64,000 nucleotides of DNA from Helicobacter sp. MIT 99-5507 (GCF_003364295.1 NZ_NXLO01000003.1:248001-312000); one strand, 5' to 3'; positions 37,978 through 48,838 are shown, counted from the stretch's first letter. The notes: generated from the letters alone by a model not told the origin. Numbers and translations: made by a program.

Positions 37978-39182
37978 TTTATAATAGCTCTCAAAAATTT
38001 TCTTTTACCAATTTGGATTACATATATACCTGATTTAAGCTTAAGATTCTCATCTAATATTTTAACACCATCAATTCTTAGCGCCCCTGCGTTAATATCT
38101 CGTCTTGCTTGTGAGCTAGAATCTGACATTTTACTATCAACTAATAATTTACAAATCCATATATTAGATTCTGCACTAAATTCATTCAAATCTTTAGGCA
38201 CGCAATCCTTGCTAAATACTAAGTCAAAATTCTCTTTTGCGCTCTTTGCACTCTCTTTTGAATGATATCTCTCTACAATTTCTAAAGCTAGATTCTCTTT
38301 TGCACTCTTTGGATGGACATTGTTATTTTCTACATCATGCTTTAATTTATCTAACTCATCAAGACTGATACTGCTAAGCAACTCATAATAACGCCACATC
38401 ATAGAATCTGAAATACTTAAAATTTTGGCATACATATCATTTGGATTATCTGTGATACCTATATAATTACCAAGACTTTTGCTCATTTTATTTACTCCAT
38501 CAAGACCTTCTAAAAGTGGCATCATAAGCACTGATTGCTCTTTATTTAGCCCATAAGCCCTTTGCATACTTCTACCAACAAGTAAATTAAACTTTTGATC
38601 ATTTCCCCCGCATTCTATATCGCAATTAAGTGATACGCTATCATATCCTTGCAATAATGGATACATAAACTCAACAATGCTAATTGGCTGATTTTCTTTA
38701 TATCTTTTTGAAAAATCATCCCTCTCAAGCATTCTTGCAACAGAAAACTTACCAGTAAGTTGCAACATTCCTTCGCTTCCTAATGCACTTAGCCATTTTG
38801 AATTAAAACAAACCTCTGTATGCTCTTTTGATAGAATCTTAAAAACTTGCTCTTCATAAGTCTTAGCATTTTTTAATACTTCTTCTCTGCTTAAAACTTT
38901 TCTAGTTTCACTTTTACCACTAGGATCACCAATGGTAGCTGTAAAATCACCAATTAGAAATTTAATATCTCCACCAAATTTTTGCAATGTAGCTAGTTTT
39001 TGCAAAAGCACACTATGTCCTAAATGTAAATCTGGAGCAGTTGGATCAAAACCAGCTTTTATAATAAAACGTTTTCCAAGTTTAAAGTAATTGCTAACTA
39101 AATCTTTAATATAGTCAATACCAATTATTTCACTTGTTCCTCTTTGTATTTCTCTTAAAGCATTATTTATTTTATCTTCCAT
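37974..39182 (-). CDS. tyrS: tyrosyl-tRNA synthetase
   Basis: A class I synthetase. HIGH-type motif FDPTAPDLHLGHSVLL (about 44-59), KMSKS motif GVNKMSKSLGN (about 228-238), and a C-terminal S4 RNA-binding domain (SSQARRDINAGALRIDGVKI). 402 aa, the size of the TyrZ-like bacterial form. It lies 8 nt downstream of the spoT stop in the leftward operon. Confidence 0.96.
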   Translation of the reverse strand: MEDKINNALREIQRGTSEIIGIDYIKDLVSNYFKLGKRFIIKAGFDPTAPDLHLGHSVLLQKLATLQKFGGDIKFLIGDFTATIGDPSGKSETRKVLSREEVLKNAKTYEEQVFKILSKEHTEVCFNSKWLSALGSEGMLQLTGKFSVARMLERDDFSKRYKENQPISIVEFMYPLLQGYDSVSLNCDIECGGNDQKFNLLVGRSMQRAYGLNKEQSVLMMPLLEGLDGVNKMSKSLGNYIGITDNPNDMYAKILSISDSMMWRYYELLSSISLDELDKLKHDVENNNVHPKSAKENLALEIVERYHSKESAKSAKENFDLVFSKDCVPKDLNEFSAESNIWICKLLVDSKMSDSSSQARRDINAGALRIDGVKILDENLKLKSGIYVIQIGKRKFLRAIIK

Positions 39183-39190
39183 TATTTTTC

Positions 39191-41338
39191 CTATGTATAT
39201 GCATCTTTTAAATTAAAAAAATCAATAATTTTATATTTTTTAAGAAGCATGTTTTTTAATATTTTTGTATCATGTATTGGTGTTTCAAACATAATCTCGC
39301 AATTAGTCATAAATTGATTTTTATATCCATTATACGAAACTCCAATCACATTGCAATCATACTTCATTAATGTCCCCAAAAACTCCGCTAAAGTCCCCTT
39401 TTTTCCCTCTAGTGCTACTATCACTTTATATGCTGTATTGACATCATCTTTCCAATGAACAAAAACCATTCTAGCACCATTTGATACTTCTAAAAATACT
39501 CTCTCGCATAATTTATGATGTATAAATACTTTAGAGCCATTTTTTATCGCCAAGACTTCATCATTATGCTTTGGACGACAACAATAATCAAATAATGTTT
39601 CTGAAATAGTATGATTTGAATAAACAATAAGATTCCCAAATTCTTGTTTTTTGATTTTCAATCTATCTAGCCTTATCTTGGATAAGAAATTAACATTATT
39701 TTTTAGTTGATTTTTTATTCTATTTTTTAAATCAATTAAAAAATCCAAATCTTTTGTAGCCTTTCCAATAGACTGGAGAAGATTATTTTCTTTTACAAAA
39801 TTTTCCACAATATTCATATTATGATCAAAAAATATCGTAGAGATGATGTTAATTGCACTTTTTTGCTCAATTTCTTTTATCTTGTGTGAGCACTGAATCT
39901 TTAAATCACTTTTTGCTTTTGAAGTCTTTACAGTATCAATCCAAGTGCATTTTGGTGCAGAAGACTCTCCTGTAATAATCCTTACTATATCACCACTTTT
40001 TAAGGTAGTAAGCAATGAAGCTTTTTGATGATTTATATATGCTTCTTTTGCGTGAGAACCAAGTTTTGTATGGACTGCATAAGCAAAATCAAGTGCCACA
40101 GCTCCAACAGGAAGCGTATATGTATCACCTGCTGGTGAGAATACAACAATATCTTCCCTATATAGATCATTTTTTGCTAATTCATAAAATTCTTCTATAT
40201 TATTATCTTGATATTGAAGATTTGATATCCAATCAGTTGATGGTGACATACCGATATTTTTATATTTCCAATGTGCGGCTACACCAAATTCTGCTGAATG
40301 GTGCATTTTAGTTGTTCTTATTTGAATCTCAAATATAGAAGATTCATCAAAAACTGTGGTATGTATCGTTTGATAGCCATTTTCTTTTGGTAATGCTATA
40401 TAATCTTTAAATCTTGATATAAGAGGTTTAAAATAAAGATGAACCAAACCCAATGCTTTATAGCAATCAATATCATCATTCACGATGATTCTAATAGCAA
40501 GCAAGTCTAATATTTCATCAATACTAACGCCTTTTTTTTGTATCTTTAAAAATATAGAATATGGTCTTTTAATCCGACTTTCTATTCTAAAATCAGAATC
40601 TAAAAATCCCCCCTGCATAAGTAATGAAGATATTTTTGTCGTAAAATTATTTAATTTTAAAATAAGATTCTGCCTATGTTCGTCTAAATATGCACCTATC
40701 TTATTGTATTCATCTCTAAAAATATAATAAAAACTTCTATCTTCTAATTCATTTTTAATCGATGATATACCAAGCCTATGTGCAATAGGTGCATATACTA
40801 CAAGAGTTTCTTCTGCTATTCTTCTTTGCTTGTGTTCAGGCAAGACATCAAGTGTAAGCATATTATGCAATCTATCGCTTATTTTTATCACCAATGCTCT
40901 CACATCTTTAATAGATGCCACTAACATTTTTCTAAATGACAAAGCAGAAGATGCTAGCTTTTCATTTGTATCAGATGGAAATTCTTCTTTCCTAATATCA
41001 ACTATTTTTGTAAGACTATCTACAAGAGAAGCTACATCATCGCCAAATTCATCTCTCACCCAATCAATATTATAATCAGTATCTTCTACGACATCATGCA
41101 ACAATGCTGCACATATCATGGATTCTTCACCACCATAGTATGCGACAATGCAAGAAACTAATATTGGATGTATTGCATATGGGATTCCACTTTTTCTAAC
41201 TTGTCCATTATGGGCGACTACACAAAAATTTAATGCACTTCTAATTTTTGGGGACATAGAATAAAATAAAATATTTTCTAATCTATCCGTAGCCTTTTCA
41301 ATAGTATCAATATCATAAAATGATGAAAATAGATTCAT
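39191..41338 (-). CDS. spoT: bifunctional (p)ppGpp synthetase/hydrolase (Rel/Spo)
   Basis: Controls the stringent response by making and degrading (p)ppGpp. HD hydrolase domain: RKSGIPYAIHPILVSCIVAY and ALLHDVVEDTDYN (about 50-95), plus ISDRLHNMLTLDVL. Synthetase domain: RIKRPYSIFLKIQKKG, LAIRIIVND and YQTIHTTVFDE. TGS domain: VVFSPAGDTYTLPVGAVALD. C-terminal ACT-like part: LEGKKGTLAEFLGTLMKYDC. 715 aa. It lies downstream of rpoZ, as in many bacteria. The only RSH gene seen here, so probably bifunctional. Confidence 0.94.
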   Translation of the reverse strand: MNLFSSFYDIDTIEKATDRLENILFYSMSPKIRSALNFCVVAHNGQVRKSGIPYAIHPILVSCIVAYYGGEESMICAALLHDVVEDTDYNIDWVRDEFGDDVASLVDSLTKIVDIRKEEFPSDTNEKLASSALSFRKMLVASIKDVRALVIKISDRLHNMLTLDVLPEHKQRRIAEETLVVYAPIAHRLGISSIKNELEDRSFYYIFRDEYNKIGAYLDEHRQNLILKLNNFTTKISSLLMQGGFLDSDFRIESRIKRPYSIFLKIQKKGVSIDEILDLLAIRIIVNDDIDCYKALGLVHLYFKPLISRFKDYIALPKENGYQTIHTTVFDESSIFEIQIRTTKMHHSAEFGVAAHWKYKNIGMSPSTDWISNLQYQDNNIEEFYELAKNDLYREDIVVFSPAGDTYTLPVGAVALDFAYAVHTKLGSHAKEAYINHQKASLLTTLKSGDIVRIITGESSAPKCTWIDTVKTSKAKSDLKIQCSHKIKEIEQKSAINIISTIFFDHNMNIVENFVKENNLLQSIGKATKDLDFLIDLKNRIKNQLKNNVNFLSKIRLDRLKIKKQEFGNLIVYSNHTISETLFDYCCRPKHNDEVLAIKNGSKVFIHHKLCERVFLEVSNGARMVFVHWKDDVNTAYKVIVALEGKKGTLAEFLGTLMKYDCNVIGVSYNGYKNQFMTNCEIMFETPIHDTKILKNMLLKKYKIIDFFNLKDAYT

Positions 41339-41355
41339 AACCTTAAAAACAACAT

Positions 41356-41574
41356 CTACTCTACATTATCTATTCTATCTAGAAAGATCTTACCTTCTGC
41401 AATCTCTTTTAATGCTATATCTGTTAATTTATATCTAGTTACATCCATATTAACAAGTGGAGTTGCACCATTGCCCAATTCCTTTACTCTGCTAAATACA
41501 AAGCAAGATAATTTATATCTATCATTATCAACTTTTTCTAATGCTTTTTCTAATACATCTTCGATTCTATCCAT
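41356..41574 (-). CDS. rpoZ: RNA polymerase omega subunit
   Basis: 72 aa. Conserved [20 protein letters not shown] and [20 protein letters not shown], followed by the basic/acidic C-terminus [14 protein letters not shown]. It assists assembly of beta' into RNA polymerase and, in other bacteria, forms a ppGpp site. It lies between pyrH and spoT in one leftward operon (14-nt and 17-nt gaps). Confidence 0.9.
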   Translation of the reverse strand: MDRIEDVLEKALEKVDNDRYKLSCFVFSRVKELGNGATPLVNMDVTRYKLTDIALKEIAEGKIFLDRIDNVE

Positions 41575-41588
41575 AATCCATGCTCCTT

Positions 41589-42329
<741 letters not shown>

Positions 42330-42394
42330 CTACCTTCAAAATCTCATAAATCACAAATTAAGTTATGTATGAAAGAATTTTTAGATTGTATAAA

Positions 42395-42424
42395 ATATTT
42401 TCTTAAAGTATTTTAAGAAAATAT
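42395..42424. repeat. perfect 13-bp inverted repeat in the pyrH/ppiD divergent gap
   Basis: ATATTTTCTTAAA (42395-42407) and its exact complement (42412-42424) with a 4-nt spacer. It lies about 70 nt upstream of pyrH and 200 nt upstream of the PpiD-like gene, so it is in a promoter region rather than behind a gene. Operator or cruciform-type element. The rest of 42327-42622 shows only AT-rich DNA and a -10-like TAGAAT near 42544. Confidence 0.5.
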
Positions 42425-42622
42425 CTAGTTATTATGTCCAAATCGAAATAAAAAATATACAGATTCTACTATGCAATGATTAAAATCTTTTGTATCTTTG
42501 CTTATATTTTGATAATAAATCTAGCAAATTAGACTCTTTTGTGCTAGAATGGCATATTTTTAATTATTGCAAAAGATTATGCTTTATAGTCAAATTTTAG
42601 TTTAGGAACTTAGGTAAAATTT

Positions 42623-44074
42623 ATGATTACTTGGATGCAAAAGCACAAAAAATACCTTATTGTAACCGTATGGATAAGCAGTATTGCATTCATCGCTGCT
42701 ACTATGGTTGGTTGGGGTGCTTATAATTTCTCTTCATCAGCCTCTAATGTAGCAAAGGTTGGAAATATAGATATCAGTATTAATGATTTTCAAAGACAAT
42801 ATCAAGATATATATAATAGATACAATGAACAATATCAAAAAGTCTTAAATCAAAATCTAGATGAAGAGCAAGCAAAAAAGATGGGGCTTGAAAATGAAGC
42901 ATTACAGATACTTATAGATAGGGCATTGTTAGAAAATTTTGCTATAGATTCTGGTATTAGAATAAGCAATGAAGACATAGCAATAGAATTGCAAAGCTTT
43001 GATATTTTTAAAGAAAATGGAAAATTCTCAAGAGAAAGATATGAAGAATTTTTACGCCAAAGCAGAATGAGGGCTGCGGACTTTGAGAATCTAATAAAAA
43101 AAGATTTATTTATAAAAAAAATAATCGATTCACTTCCTAGTATGCTAACTCCACTAGAACAAGAATTATTCACATTGCCAAATCGATTAGAAGATAGAAT
43201 CTCTATTGAAATCATTAATAATGTAAGATTAAATATTACAAATGATGATTTACAAAAATATTACAATGAAAATAAAGATAATTATAAAAAGGATAGAGAA
43301 TTTGAAGTAGAAATAATAGAAACTAAAATAGAAAATAAAGAAATAGTAGAAAGTGAGTTAGTTGCTTATTATGATGTAAATAAATCAAATTATACAAAAG
43401 ATGGTGAAATATTAGACTTTAATAATATTAAAGATGAGGTAAAAAAAGATTATCAAAAAAGGGAAGCACAAAAAGATGCTTTAAAAACATATAATGATTT
43501 TAAAGCAAATAAAATAAATGGCGATAAGATAACCATTAGCGAAGTAGATATAAATAATGAAATACTAAATGCATTAAATACTGCAAAAGAAGGTGATATT
43601 ATAAAACCTATGTTTAATGGTGATAAGTTTGTAACAATTAAGATTCTAAAAAAACTTCCACAGCAAACAAAAAGTTTTGATGAAGTAAAAAACATATTAA
43701 AATTAGATTATGAAAAAACAGCAAAACAAGATGCAATCAAAAAAGAAGCAGAATCTAAACTAAATGTATTTAAAGGTCAAGATATAGGTTTTATATCTAT
43801 CGACAAAACAAGACAAATAAAGAATCTAAATGAATTTGAAGTGCAACAATTATTAAATAAAATATTTACTTCAGATTCTAGAAATGGGTATTTATTATTA
43901 CCAAATAAAGCGATTTTATATAAGATTACAGAACAAAGAATTGTCAATAAAAAAATTGATAATAAGGAATTGGAAGTATTTAAAAATATTAAATACAATC
44001 TAATGGAACGCGCAATACTTGATTTTTTATCTAAAGAATATAAAATAATAAACAATCTTAAAAAGGATTCGTGA
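42623..44074 (+). CDS. PpiD/SurA-N-like periplasmic folding factor
   Basis: 483 aa. N-terminal membrane anchor (YLIVTVWISSIAFIAATMVG, about 10-29) and SurA-type N-terminal domain VAKVGNIDISINDFQRQYQD with IDRALLENFAIDSGIRISNE. A central parvulin-like region has lost clear catalytic motifs and is dominated by Lys/Asp/Asn repeats. It is likely a membrane-anchored chaperone for envelope proteins. Its stop overlaps the ftsA GTG, placing it in the division operon. Confidence 0.8.
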   Translation: MITWMQKHKKYLIVTVWISSIAFIAATMVGWGAYNFSSSASNVAKVGNIDISINDFQRQYQDIYNRYNEQYQKVLNQNLDEEQAKKMGLENEALQILIDRALLENFAIDSGIRISNEDIAIELQSFDIFKENGKFSRERYEEFLRQSRMRAADFENLIKKDLFIKKIIDSLPSMLTPLEQELFTLPNRLEDRISIEIINNVRLNITNDDLQKYYNENKDNYKKDREFEVEIIETKIENKEIVESELVAYYDVNKSNYTKDGEILDFNNIKDEVKKDYQKREAQKDALKTYNDFKANKINGDKITISEVDINNEILNALNTAKEGDIIKPMFNGDKFVTIKILKKLPQQTKSFDEVKNILKLDYEKTAKQDAIKKEAESKLNVFKGQDIGFISIDKTRQIKNLNEFEVQQLLNKIFTSDSRNGYLLLPNKAILYKITEQRIVNKKIDNKELEVFKNIKYNLMERAILDFLSKEYKIINNLKKDS

Positions 44075-45423
44075 TTTTGGAAAAAGTAATTCTTGGTATT
44101 GATATAGGATCTTCAAAAATATGCTCTCTTATTGCAGAGATAAAAGATGGAGTTCCACATATCATTGGAATGGGGATTCAACCAGCTCAAGGTATAAGAA
44201 AAGGCACAATAACAAATATAGAACAAGCAAGTAAGTCAATTAGAGAGTCTGTAAATGATGCAAAAAGGATTGCCGGAGTTAATATCTCACAAGCAATTAT
44301 CTCAATATCTGGTTCATATACAAAAAGTATAAATAGCAATGCAATAACAAATAATTCAAATAAAGAAATAGGAATTCAAGAAATAAATAGGGCAATGAAT
44401 ACAGCCTTATATAATGCAGATATACCAAATAATTATGAAATGTTGCATACACTTCCTTATTCATTTAAGGTTGATGGTGGCGAATATGTTGATAATCCAT
44501 TTGGCATGAATGGTGCTAGATTGGATGTATCTACACATATTATTGCCGCACAAAAAAATGGGCTTGAGAATCTAAAAAAAGCTGTAAGAAATGCTGGCAT
44601 AGAAGTAAGCGATGTCGTATTAAATGCTTATGCATCATCAATTGCAGTTTTAACAAATGAAGAAAAAGAATTAGGTGTAGCCTGTATTGATATGGGAGCA
44701 AGCAGTTGTGATATTATGATACATTATGGAAATGCTATGAGATATAATTATTCCTTAGGTGTTGGCTCAGCACATATTACAAAAGATATAGGAACAGTTC
44801 TAAATATCACACTAACAACAGCAGAAGAATTAAAAAGAAAACATATAACATTATATGATTTGACACCAGAAGATATTTATTCGGTATTGGAGATTCCATC
44901 AGAAAACAAAAGTATTCAATTAGAGACTTTGCATGGTGTTGTTACATCTCGTGTATCTGAAACATTAATGCTCATTGAAGAGATTATAGAACATAGTGGT
45001 CTAAGAAATAATCTTGGTGCTGGTATAGTTATCACTGGCGGAATGGCTAGCATGAAAGGTCTAGCAGAAATAGCTTTGAATATATTCAAAGGATTACCTG
45101 TTAGAATCGCAAGCCCTAAAGACATAAATGGCTCATTTGATATACTAGATCCATCATATTCAACCGCTATAGGATTGATATTATATGGTTCTGGTAAATA
45201 TACTAATTATGAACTAGATGCAAATAAAAAACTAAGATATAGCAATCAAAGTAAAACTACAGATAGTTCAAAATCATACGATCCAAAGGATAGTAATGAT
45301 TTAAGCGATTTAAAAATCATAAAAGATGAAGAAACTAAAGTAGAAAAAGAAAAAATTGATATAAAACTAAAGAAAAATACAGCTACAGAAAAAATTGTAG
45401 AATGGTTAAAAAATTTATTTTAA
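44071..45423 (+). CDS. ftsA: cell division protein FtsA
   Basis: An actin-like protein that tethers FtsZ to the membrane. Phosphate loop VILGIDIGSSKICSLIAEI at the N-terminus, 1C-type subdomain SQAIISISGSYTKSINSNA, LGVACIDMGASSCDIMIHYG (phosphate 2) and AGIVITGGMASMKGLAEIAL (adenosine). The C-terminal amphipathic membrane-targeting helix ATEKIVEWLKNLF is visible. 450 aa, GTG start overlapping the previous stop. Confidence 0.95.
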   Translation: MILEKVILGIDIGSSKICSLIAEIKDGVPHIIGMGIQPAQGIRKGTITNIEQASKSIRESVNDAKRIAGVNISQAIISISGSYTKSINSNAITNNSNKEIGIQEINRAMNTALYNADIPNNYEMLHTLPYSFKVDGGEYVDNPFGMNGARLDVSTHIIAAQKNGLENLKKAVRNAGIEVSDVVLNAYASSIAVLTNEEKELGVACIDMGASSCDIMIHYGNAMRYNYSLGVGSAHITKDIGTVLNITLTTAEELKRKHITLYDLTPEDIYSVLEIPSENKSIQLETLHGVVTSRVSETLMLIEEIIEHSGLRNNLGAGIVITGGMASMKGLAEIALNIFKGLPVRIASPKDINGSFDILDPSYSTAIGLILYGSGKYTNYELDANKKLRYSNQSKTTDSSKSYDPKDSNDLSDLKIIKDEETKVEKEKIDIKLKKNTATEKIVEWLKNLF

Positions 45424-45437
45424 AAGAGGGGTATTTG

Positions 45438-46568
45438 ATGGATATAAATATAGAAGAACTATCTCAACTAAATGAAGTAAAAATTACTGCTATTGGTGTA
45501 GGTGGCGGTGGAAGTAACGCGATAAATCACTTAAGTATCCATGGTGTTTATAATACTATAAACCTAGTAGCCATCAATACAGATAAACAGCATTTAGATA
45601 AAACAGAATCTCATGTAAAACTGCTTATTGGAGAAAAGATTACTAGAGGATTTGGTGCTGGAATGGATCCTTCAATTGGGCAAAAAAGTGCTGAAGAAAG
45701 CTATGAACAAATCAAAGATATAATCAAAGATTCAAATATTGTATTTATTGCTACAGGTCTTGGTGGCGGAACAGGAACTGGTGCATCACCCGTAGTAGCA
45801 AAAGCTGCGAAAGATATCGGGGCACTTACAATAGCAGTGGTTACAAAACCATTTAAGTTTGAGGGGGAAAGAAAAGAAGAGGTAGCAGAAAAAGGCATAA
45901 GAGAATTAAAAGAATTTGTAGATGCAATTATTGTAGTTCCAAATGAAAAGCTACTTGCTACAGTAGATAAAAAATTAGGAATGAGAGATGCATTCAAACT
46001 TGTTGATAATATACTAGCACAAGCATTAAATGGAGTATCATCGATTATTTTAAATAGTAGTGGTGGTGGTATAAATGCAGATTATGCTGACTTGGAAAGA
46101 GTTATGCAGCATAAAGGATTGGCATTAATTGGTGTAGGCAATAAGACAGGTGAAGATTCTGCAATAGAAGCGGTTAAAGAAGCTTTAGAATCTCCATTGC
46201 TAGATAATATCGATATAAAAGGCTGTAAAGGCGCTATTTTATATTATGAAATAAATGAAAATTATCCAATATATGCTATACCTAATGCAAATGAATTAAT
46301 ACAGCATAAGTTAGATCCAAATGGAATCTTTAAATTTGCTTACTCATTTAATAATGAAATACAAGATGACCAAATAAAAGCCACTCTAGTTGTAACAGGA
46401 TTTGAAAAAGAAGTAGTAGTAAAAGAACCAAATGAAAACAATAATTCTGTAAATATTAAAAATGCAACACCACAAAGTATTAGATTGCGAAGAGTAAGTG
46501 GATCAAATGAAAGTCTATTTGAAGGGGATTTAGAAACTCCTTCTTTTCTAAGAAATCAAAGAGATTAA
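45438..46568 (+). CDS. ftsZ: cell division protein FtsZ
   Basis: A tubulin-like GTPase forming the Z ring. Glycine-rich start ITAIGVGGGGSNAINHL, tubulin signature ATGLGGGTGTGASPVVAKA (about 107-125), T7 loop NGVSSIILNSSGGGINADYA, and a C-terminal conserved segment TPSFLRNQRD for binding FtsA. About 376 aa. The start is set at ATG 45438 after AGAGGGG. The upstream in-frame start at 45402 would lie inside ftsA. Confidence 0.97.
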   Translation: MDINIEELSQLNEVKITAIGVGGGGSNAINHLSIHGVYNTINLVAINTDKQHLDKTESHVKLLIGEKITRGFGAGMDPSIGQKSAEESYEQIKDIIKDSNIVFIATGLGGGTGTGASPVVAKAAKDIGALTIAVVTKPFKFEGERKEEVAEKGIRELKEFVDAIIVVPNEKLLATVDKKLGMRDAFKLVDNILAQALNGVSSIILNSSGGGINADYADLERVMQHKGLALIGVGNKTGEDSAIEAVKEALESPLLDNIDIKGCKGAILYYEINENYPIYAIPNANELIQHKLDPNGIFKFAYSFNNEIQDDQIKATLVVTGFEKEVVVKEPNENNNSVNIKNATPQSIRLRRVSGSNESLFEGDLETPSFLRNQRD

Positions 46569-46618
46569 TTGAATGCTAAATATTTTATTATAAAAGTTAT
46601 TTGCTAAAAGTAACATAG

Positions 46619-47233
46619 ATGAAATATTTAGTTATTTTTGCCATAATTATTATGGCTGTAATCTACATAAATAAAGGCAATACAAATAATCATATATGCC
46701 AATTAAAAGGTGAAAATATAATAACCATAGGTGATAGTATCGCAAATGGTTTTGGAGTAAATAGTAATGATAGTTTTGCTATAAAAAGTGCAAAGCTATT
46801 AAATAAAAATCCAATCAAAATGGGAATAAATGGCGAGACAAGTGCTGGATTATTAATGCGAATAGATAAAACACTAAGTAGCATAGATAATATTGCTGCA
46901 ATATTTATATCAATTGGTGGTAATGATTTTTTAAGAAATATAGATAGAAATATAACAGAATCTAATATTGATAAAATTGTAGAAAATTCAAAAAAATATA
47001 CAAATTGCATTGTATTACTTGGAATCCCAAGTAGTGTTAGTGGTAGCATACTAGGAAATGTATCACCAATATACAATAATATTTCAAAAAAATATAATAT
47101 ACTCGTAGAATCTAAAAGTATGGTAGAAATTTTAAAGGATCGCACTCTAAAAGTTGATCAAATACACCCAAATGAAGCTGGGCATAGTATGATTGCAACA
47201 AATATCGCAACATTGATAAAAAACAACAAATAA
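46619..47233 (+). CDS. SGNH/GDSL hydrolase (TesA/arylesterase-like)
   Basis: 204 aa. Signal/anchor YLVIFAIIIMAVIYI, block I ITIGDSIANGFGVN (nucleophile Ser), block II NGETSAG, block III ISIGGNDFLRNI, block V VDQIHPNEAGHSMIA (Asp and His). All four catalytic residues are present. A periplasmic lysophospholipase or thioesterase is likely. The physiological substrate is unknown. Confidence 0.85.
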   Translation: MKYLVIFAIIIMAVIYINKGNTNNHICQLKGENIITIGDSIANGFGVNSNDSFAIKSAKLLNKNPIKMGINGETSAGLLMRIDKTLSSIDNIAAIFISIGGNDFLRNIDRNITESNIDKIVENSKKYTNCIVLLGIPSSVSGSILGNVSPIYNNISKKYNILVESKSMVEILKDRTLKVDQIHPNEAGHSMIATNIATLIKNNK

Positions 47234-47285
47234 ACTTTCTTAACTCTATTTGAGTTTAAAAATTTACTTCAAAAAGGAAAATATA

Positions 47286-47714
47286 ATGAAACAAATTATA
47301 GGTTTAGGGCTTATAGCTCTTTTAACAAGTAGCATATTAGCTGAAGAATATCCAATGGAGTATTTTAGTATAGAAGATGCTATGCAAAGCGAGCTATTTA
47401 AGAAACTTGATCAAAATATAAGTTTTGAATTTAGCACAGATTCCGTATATGACAATGATATTATTGTCAAAGGAGCAAAAACCAAACAGGCAGCAAAAAT
47501 AGATAATAGGAGTAATCAAGAAGCATGCAATGAGGCATTATTTAAAGCATTGCTAAGATTTCAAAAAAGAGCATTAAAAGAAGGTGGCACAAAAGTAGTC
47601 AATCTCACAGGCTATGCCTATAAAGAAAATCACGATAACAAGAGCACTTTTCAATGTGTTATAGTCCCAAACAAAAAAAGTGTAGTCTATCTAAAAGGTG
47701 ACATTGCTAAATAA
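47286..47714 (+). CDS. small secreted protein of the 'excinuclease ATPase subunit'-named family
   Basis: About 142 aa. The start is set at ATG 47286 with AAGGA upstream, giving a clean signal peptide KQIIGLGLIALLTSSILA. The mature part has the family pattern seen in proteins often mislabelled as excinuclease subunits: QEACNEALFKALLRFQKRAL, then a VVNLTGYAYKENH strand and FQCVIVPN with a cysteine pair. There is no ATPase motif, so the name is misleading. A periplasmic role is inferred; function unknown. Confidence 0.6.
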   Translation: MKQIIGLGLIALLTSSILAEEYPMEYFSIEDAMQSELFKKLDQNISFEFSTDSVYDNDIIVKGAKTKQAAKIDNRSNQEACNEALFKALLRFQKRALKEGGTKVVNLTGYAYKENHDNKSTFQCVIVPNKKSVVYLKGDIAK

Positions 47715-47808
47715 AACTTAAGTTTAACTAGCACATTTAGCTTTTATAGGTGGTAAAAGATAGAATAATACCTACTACAGTTTCTAAACTTATTACTTAT
47801 AATGCTGG

Positions 47809-47979
47809 TTGAGACCCTTATTTAGCCCCATTAAATTAAATAGAATTATTGCACTTAATACAGCTGTAATCGATAAAATCCTAAAAAATATTTCAAAAAT
47901 AACCCATGATTCTAGCCAAACACTAGAATCTATATATAATACTATTTCAAATTATCAAAGGATAAGAGATGACAAATAG
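47809..47979 (+). CDS. small open frame overlapping the yihY start (uncertain)
   Basis: 57 codons from TTG 47809 to TAG 47977, overlapping the yihY ATG by 11 nt, with a helical, amphipathic composition (RIIALNTAVIDKILKNISKI, SQTLESIYNTISNYQRIRD). The frame is open well beyond chance for such AT-rich DNA. There is no good ribosome site. In the next frame just upstream, VVKDRIIPTTVSKLITYNAG runs into a TGA at the junction, so a one-base shift near 47808 could have split a gene of about 80 codons. Not recognised. Confidence 0.4.
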   Translation: MRPLFSPIKLNRIIALNTAVIDKILKNISKITHDSSQTLESIYNTISNYQRIRDDK

Positions 47980-48838
47980 CATTAAAAATGCATTAGGACG
48001 AATAAAACAAATATCTAAAACAATTAAAAAAGCTTATATAGGTATAAAAGAAAGAATAATTGAATTATTAAGCTTTTTTAATAATGTAGAAACTTATGCT
48101 GCTTCATTATCATTATACTCACTATCTGCTATAGTGCCTTTGATTATTATTATACTATCGATACTGCTTTCAATACCAAATTTTCAAAATGAAGTAAAAT
48201 ACATAAAAGATATGATTCTATCAAATATATCTCCAACAAATACAGATGTAATAGCATCACACCTAGATCAATTTATGGAAAACTCAAAAACACTTGGAAT
48301 GAGTGCTTTTGTATATGTATTTATCGCATCAATACTATTTTTTAGGAATCTAGAAAATATATCATCAAAATTATTTGAATCCAAAAAAAGGACTTTTTTT
48401 GATGCAATTATTGTATATTGGGCATTAATAACATTATTTCCACTTGGAATGGGATCTTCTCTTTATTTTAGTTTAGAAGTGCAGACATTAATAAAAGATA
48501 TGAATTTATTAAATCTATTTAATTTATTGCCATATATATCAATATGGGTAATATTTTTTATATTATTTAAGATTCTAGCAAATAAACCATTGCCACTTTT
48601 TTCACTAATGTTATCATCATTTATCACTATGGTTGTATGGAGTTTATTAAAATGGATATTTGTATATTATGTATTTTTTAATAAAGCCTACACAACGATA
48701 TATGGTTCTTTTTCTATATTGATGTTTTTTATACTTTGGATTTATTGTTCTTGGATTGTAATATTATATGGAATGAGATTAACTCAAGGATTGATTACAA
48801 ATTTTGGTGGTAAAAAAGATGACAGCATGATGATATAA
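47969..48838 (+). CDS. YihY/BrkB-family inner-membrane protein
   Basis: 289 aa with six helices. Conserved TYAASLSLYSLSAIVPLIII near residue 42, FLRNLENISSKLFE-like segment near 130, and GSFSILMFFILWIYCSWIVI (about 249-268) near the end. The family was once called ribonuclease BN, which is not supported for these proteins. A role in envelope transport is suspected only. Confidence 0.85.
   Translation: MTNSIKNALGRIKQISKTIKKAYIGIKERIIELLSFFNNVETYAASLSLYSLSAIVPLIIIILSILLSIPNFQNEVKYIKDMILSNISPTNTDVIASHLDQFMENSKTLGMSAFVYVFIASILFFRNLENISSKLFESKKRTFFDAIIVYWALITLFPLGMGSSLYFSLEVQTLIKDMNLLNLFNLLPYISIWVIFFILFKILANKPLPLFSLMLSSFITMVVWSLLKWIFVYYVFFNKAYTTIYGSFSILMFFILWIYCSWIVILYGMRLTQGLITNFGGKKDDSMMI

Noticed and set aside
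45402-45437. Longer N-terminus for FtsZ
   Set aside because: It would lie inside ftsA without a ribosome site, whereas ATG 45438 has AGAGGGG upstream and matches FtsZ N-termini.
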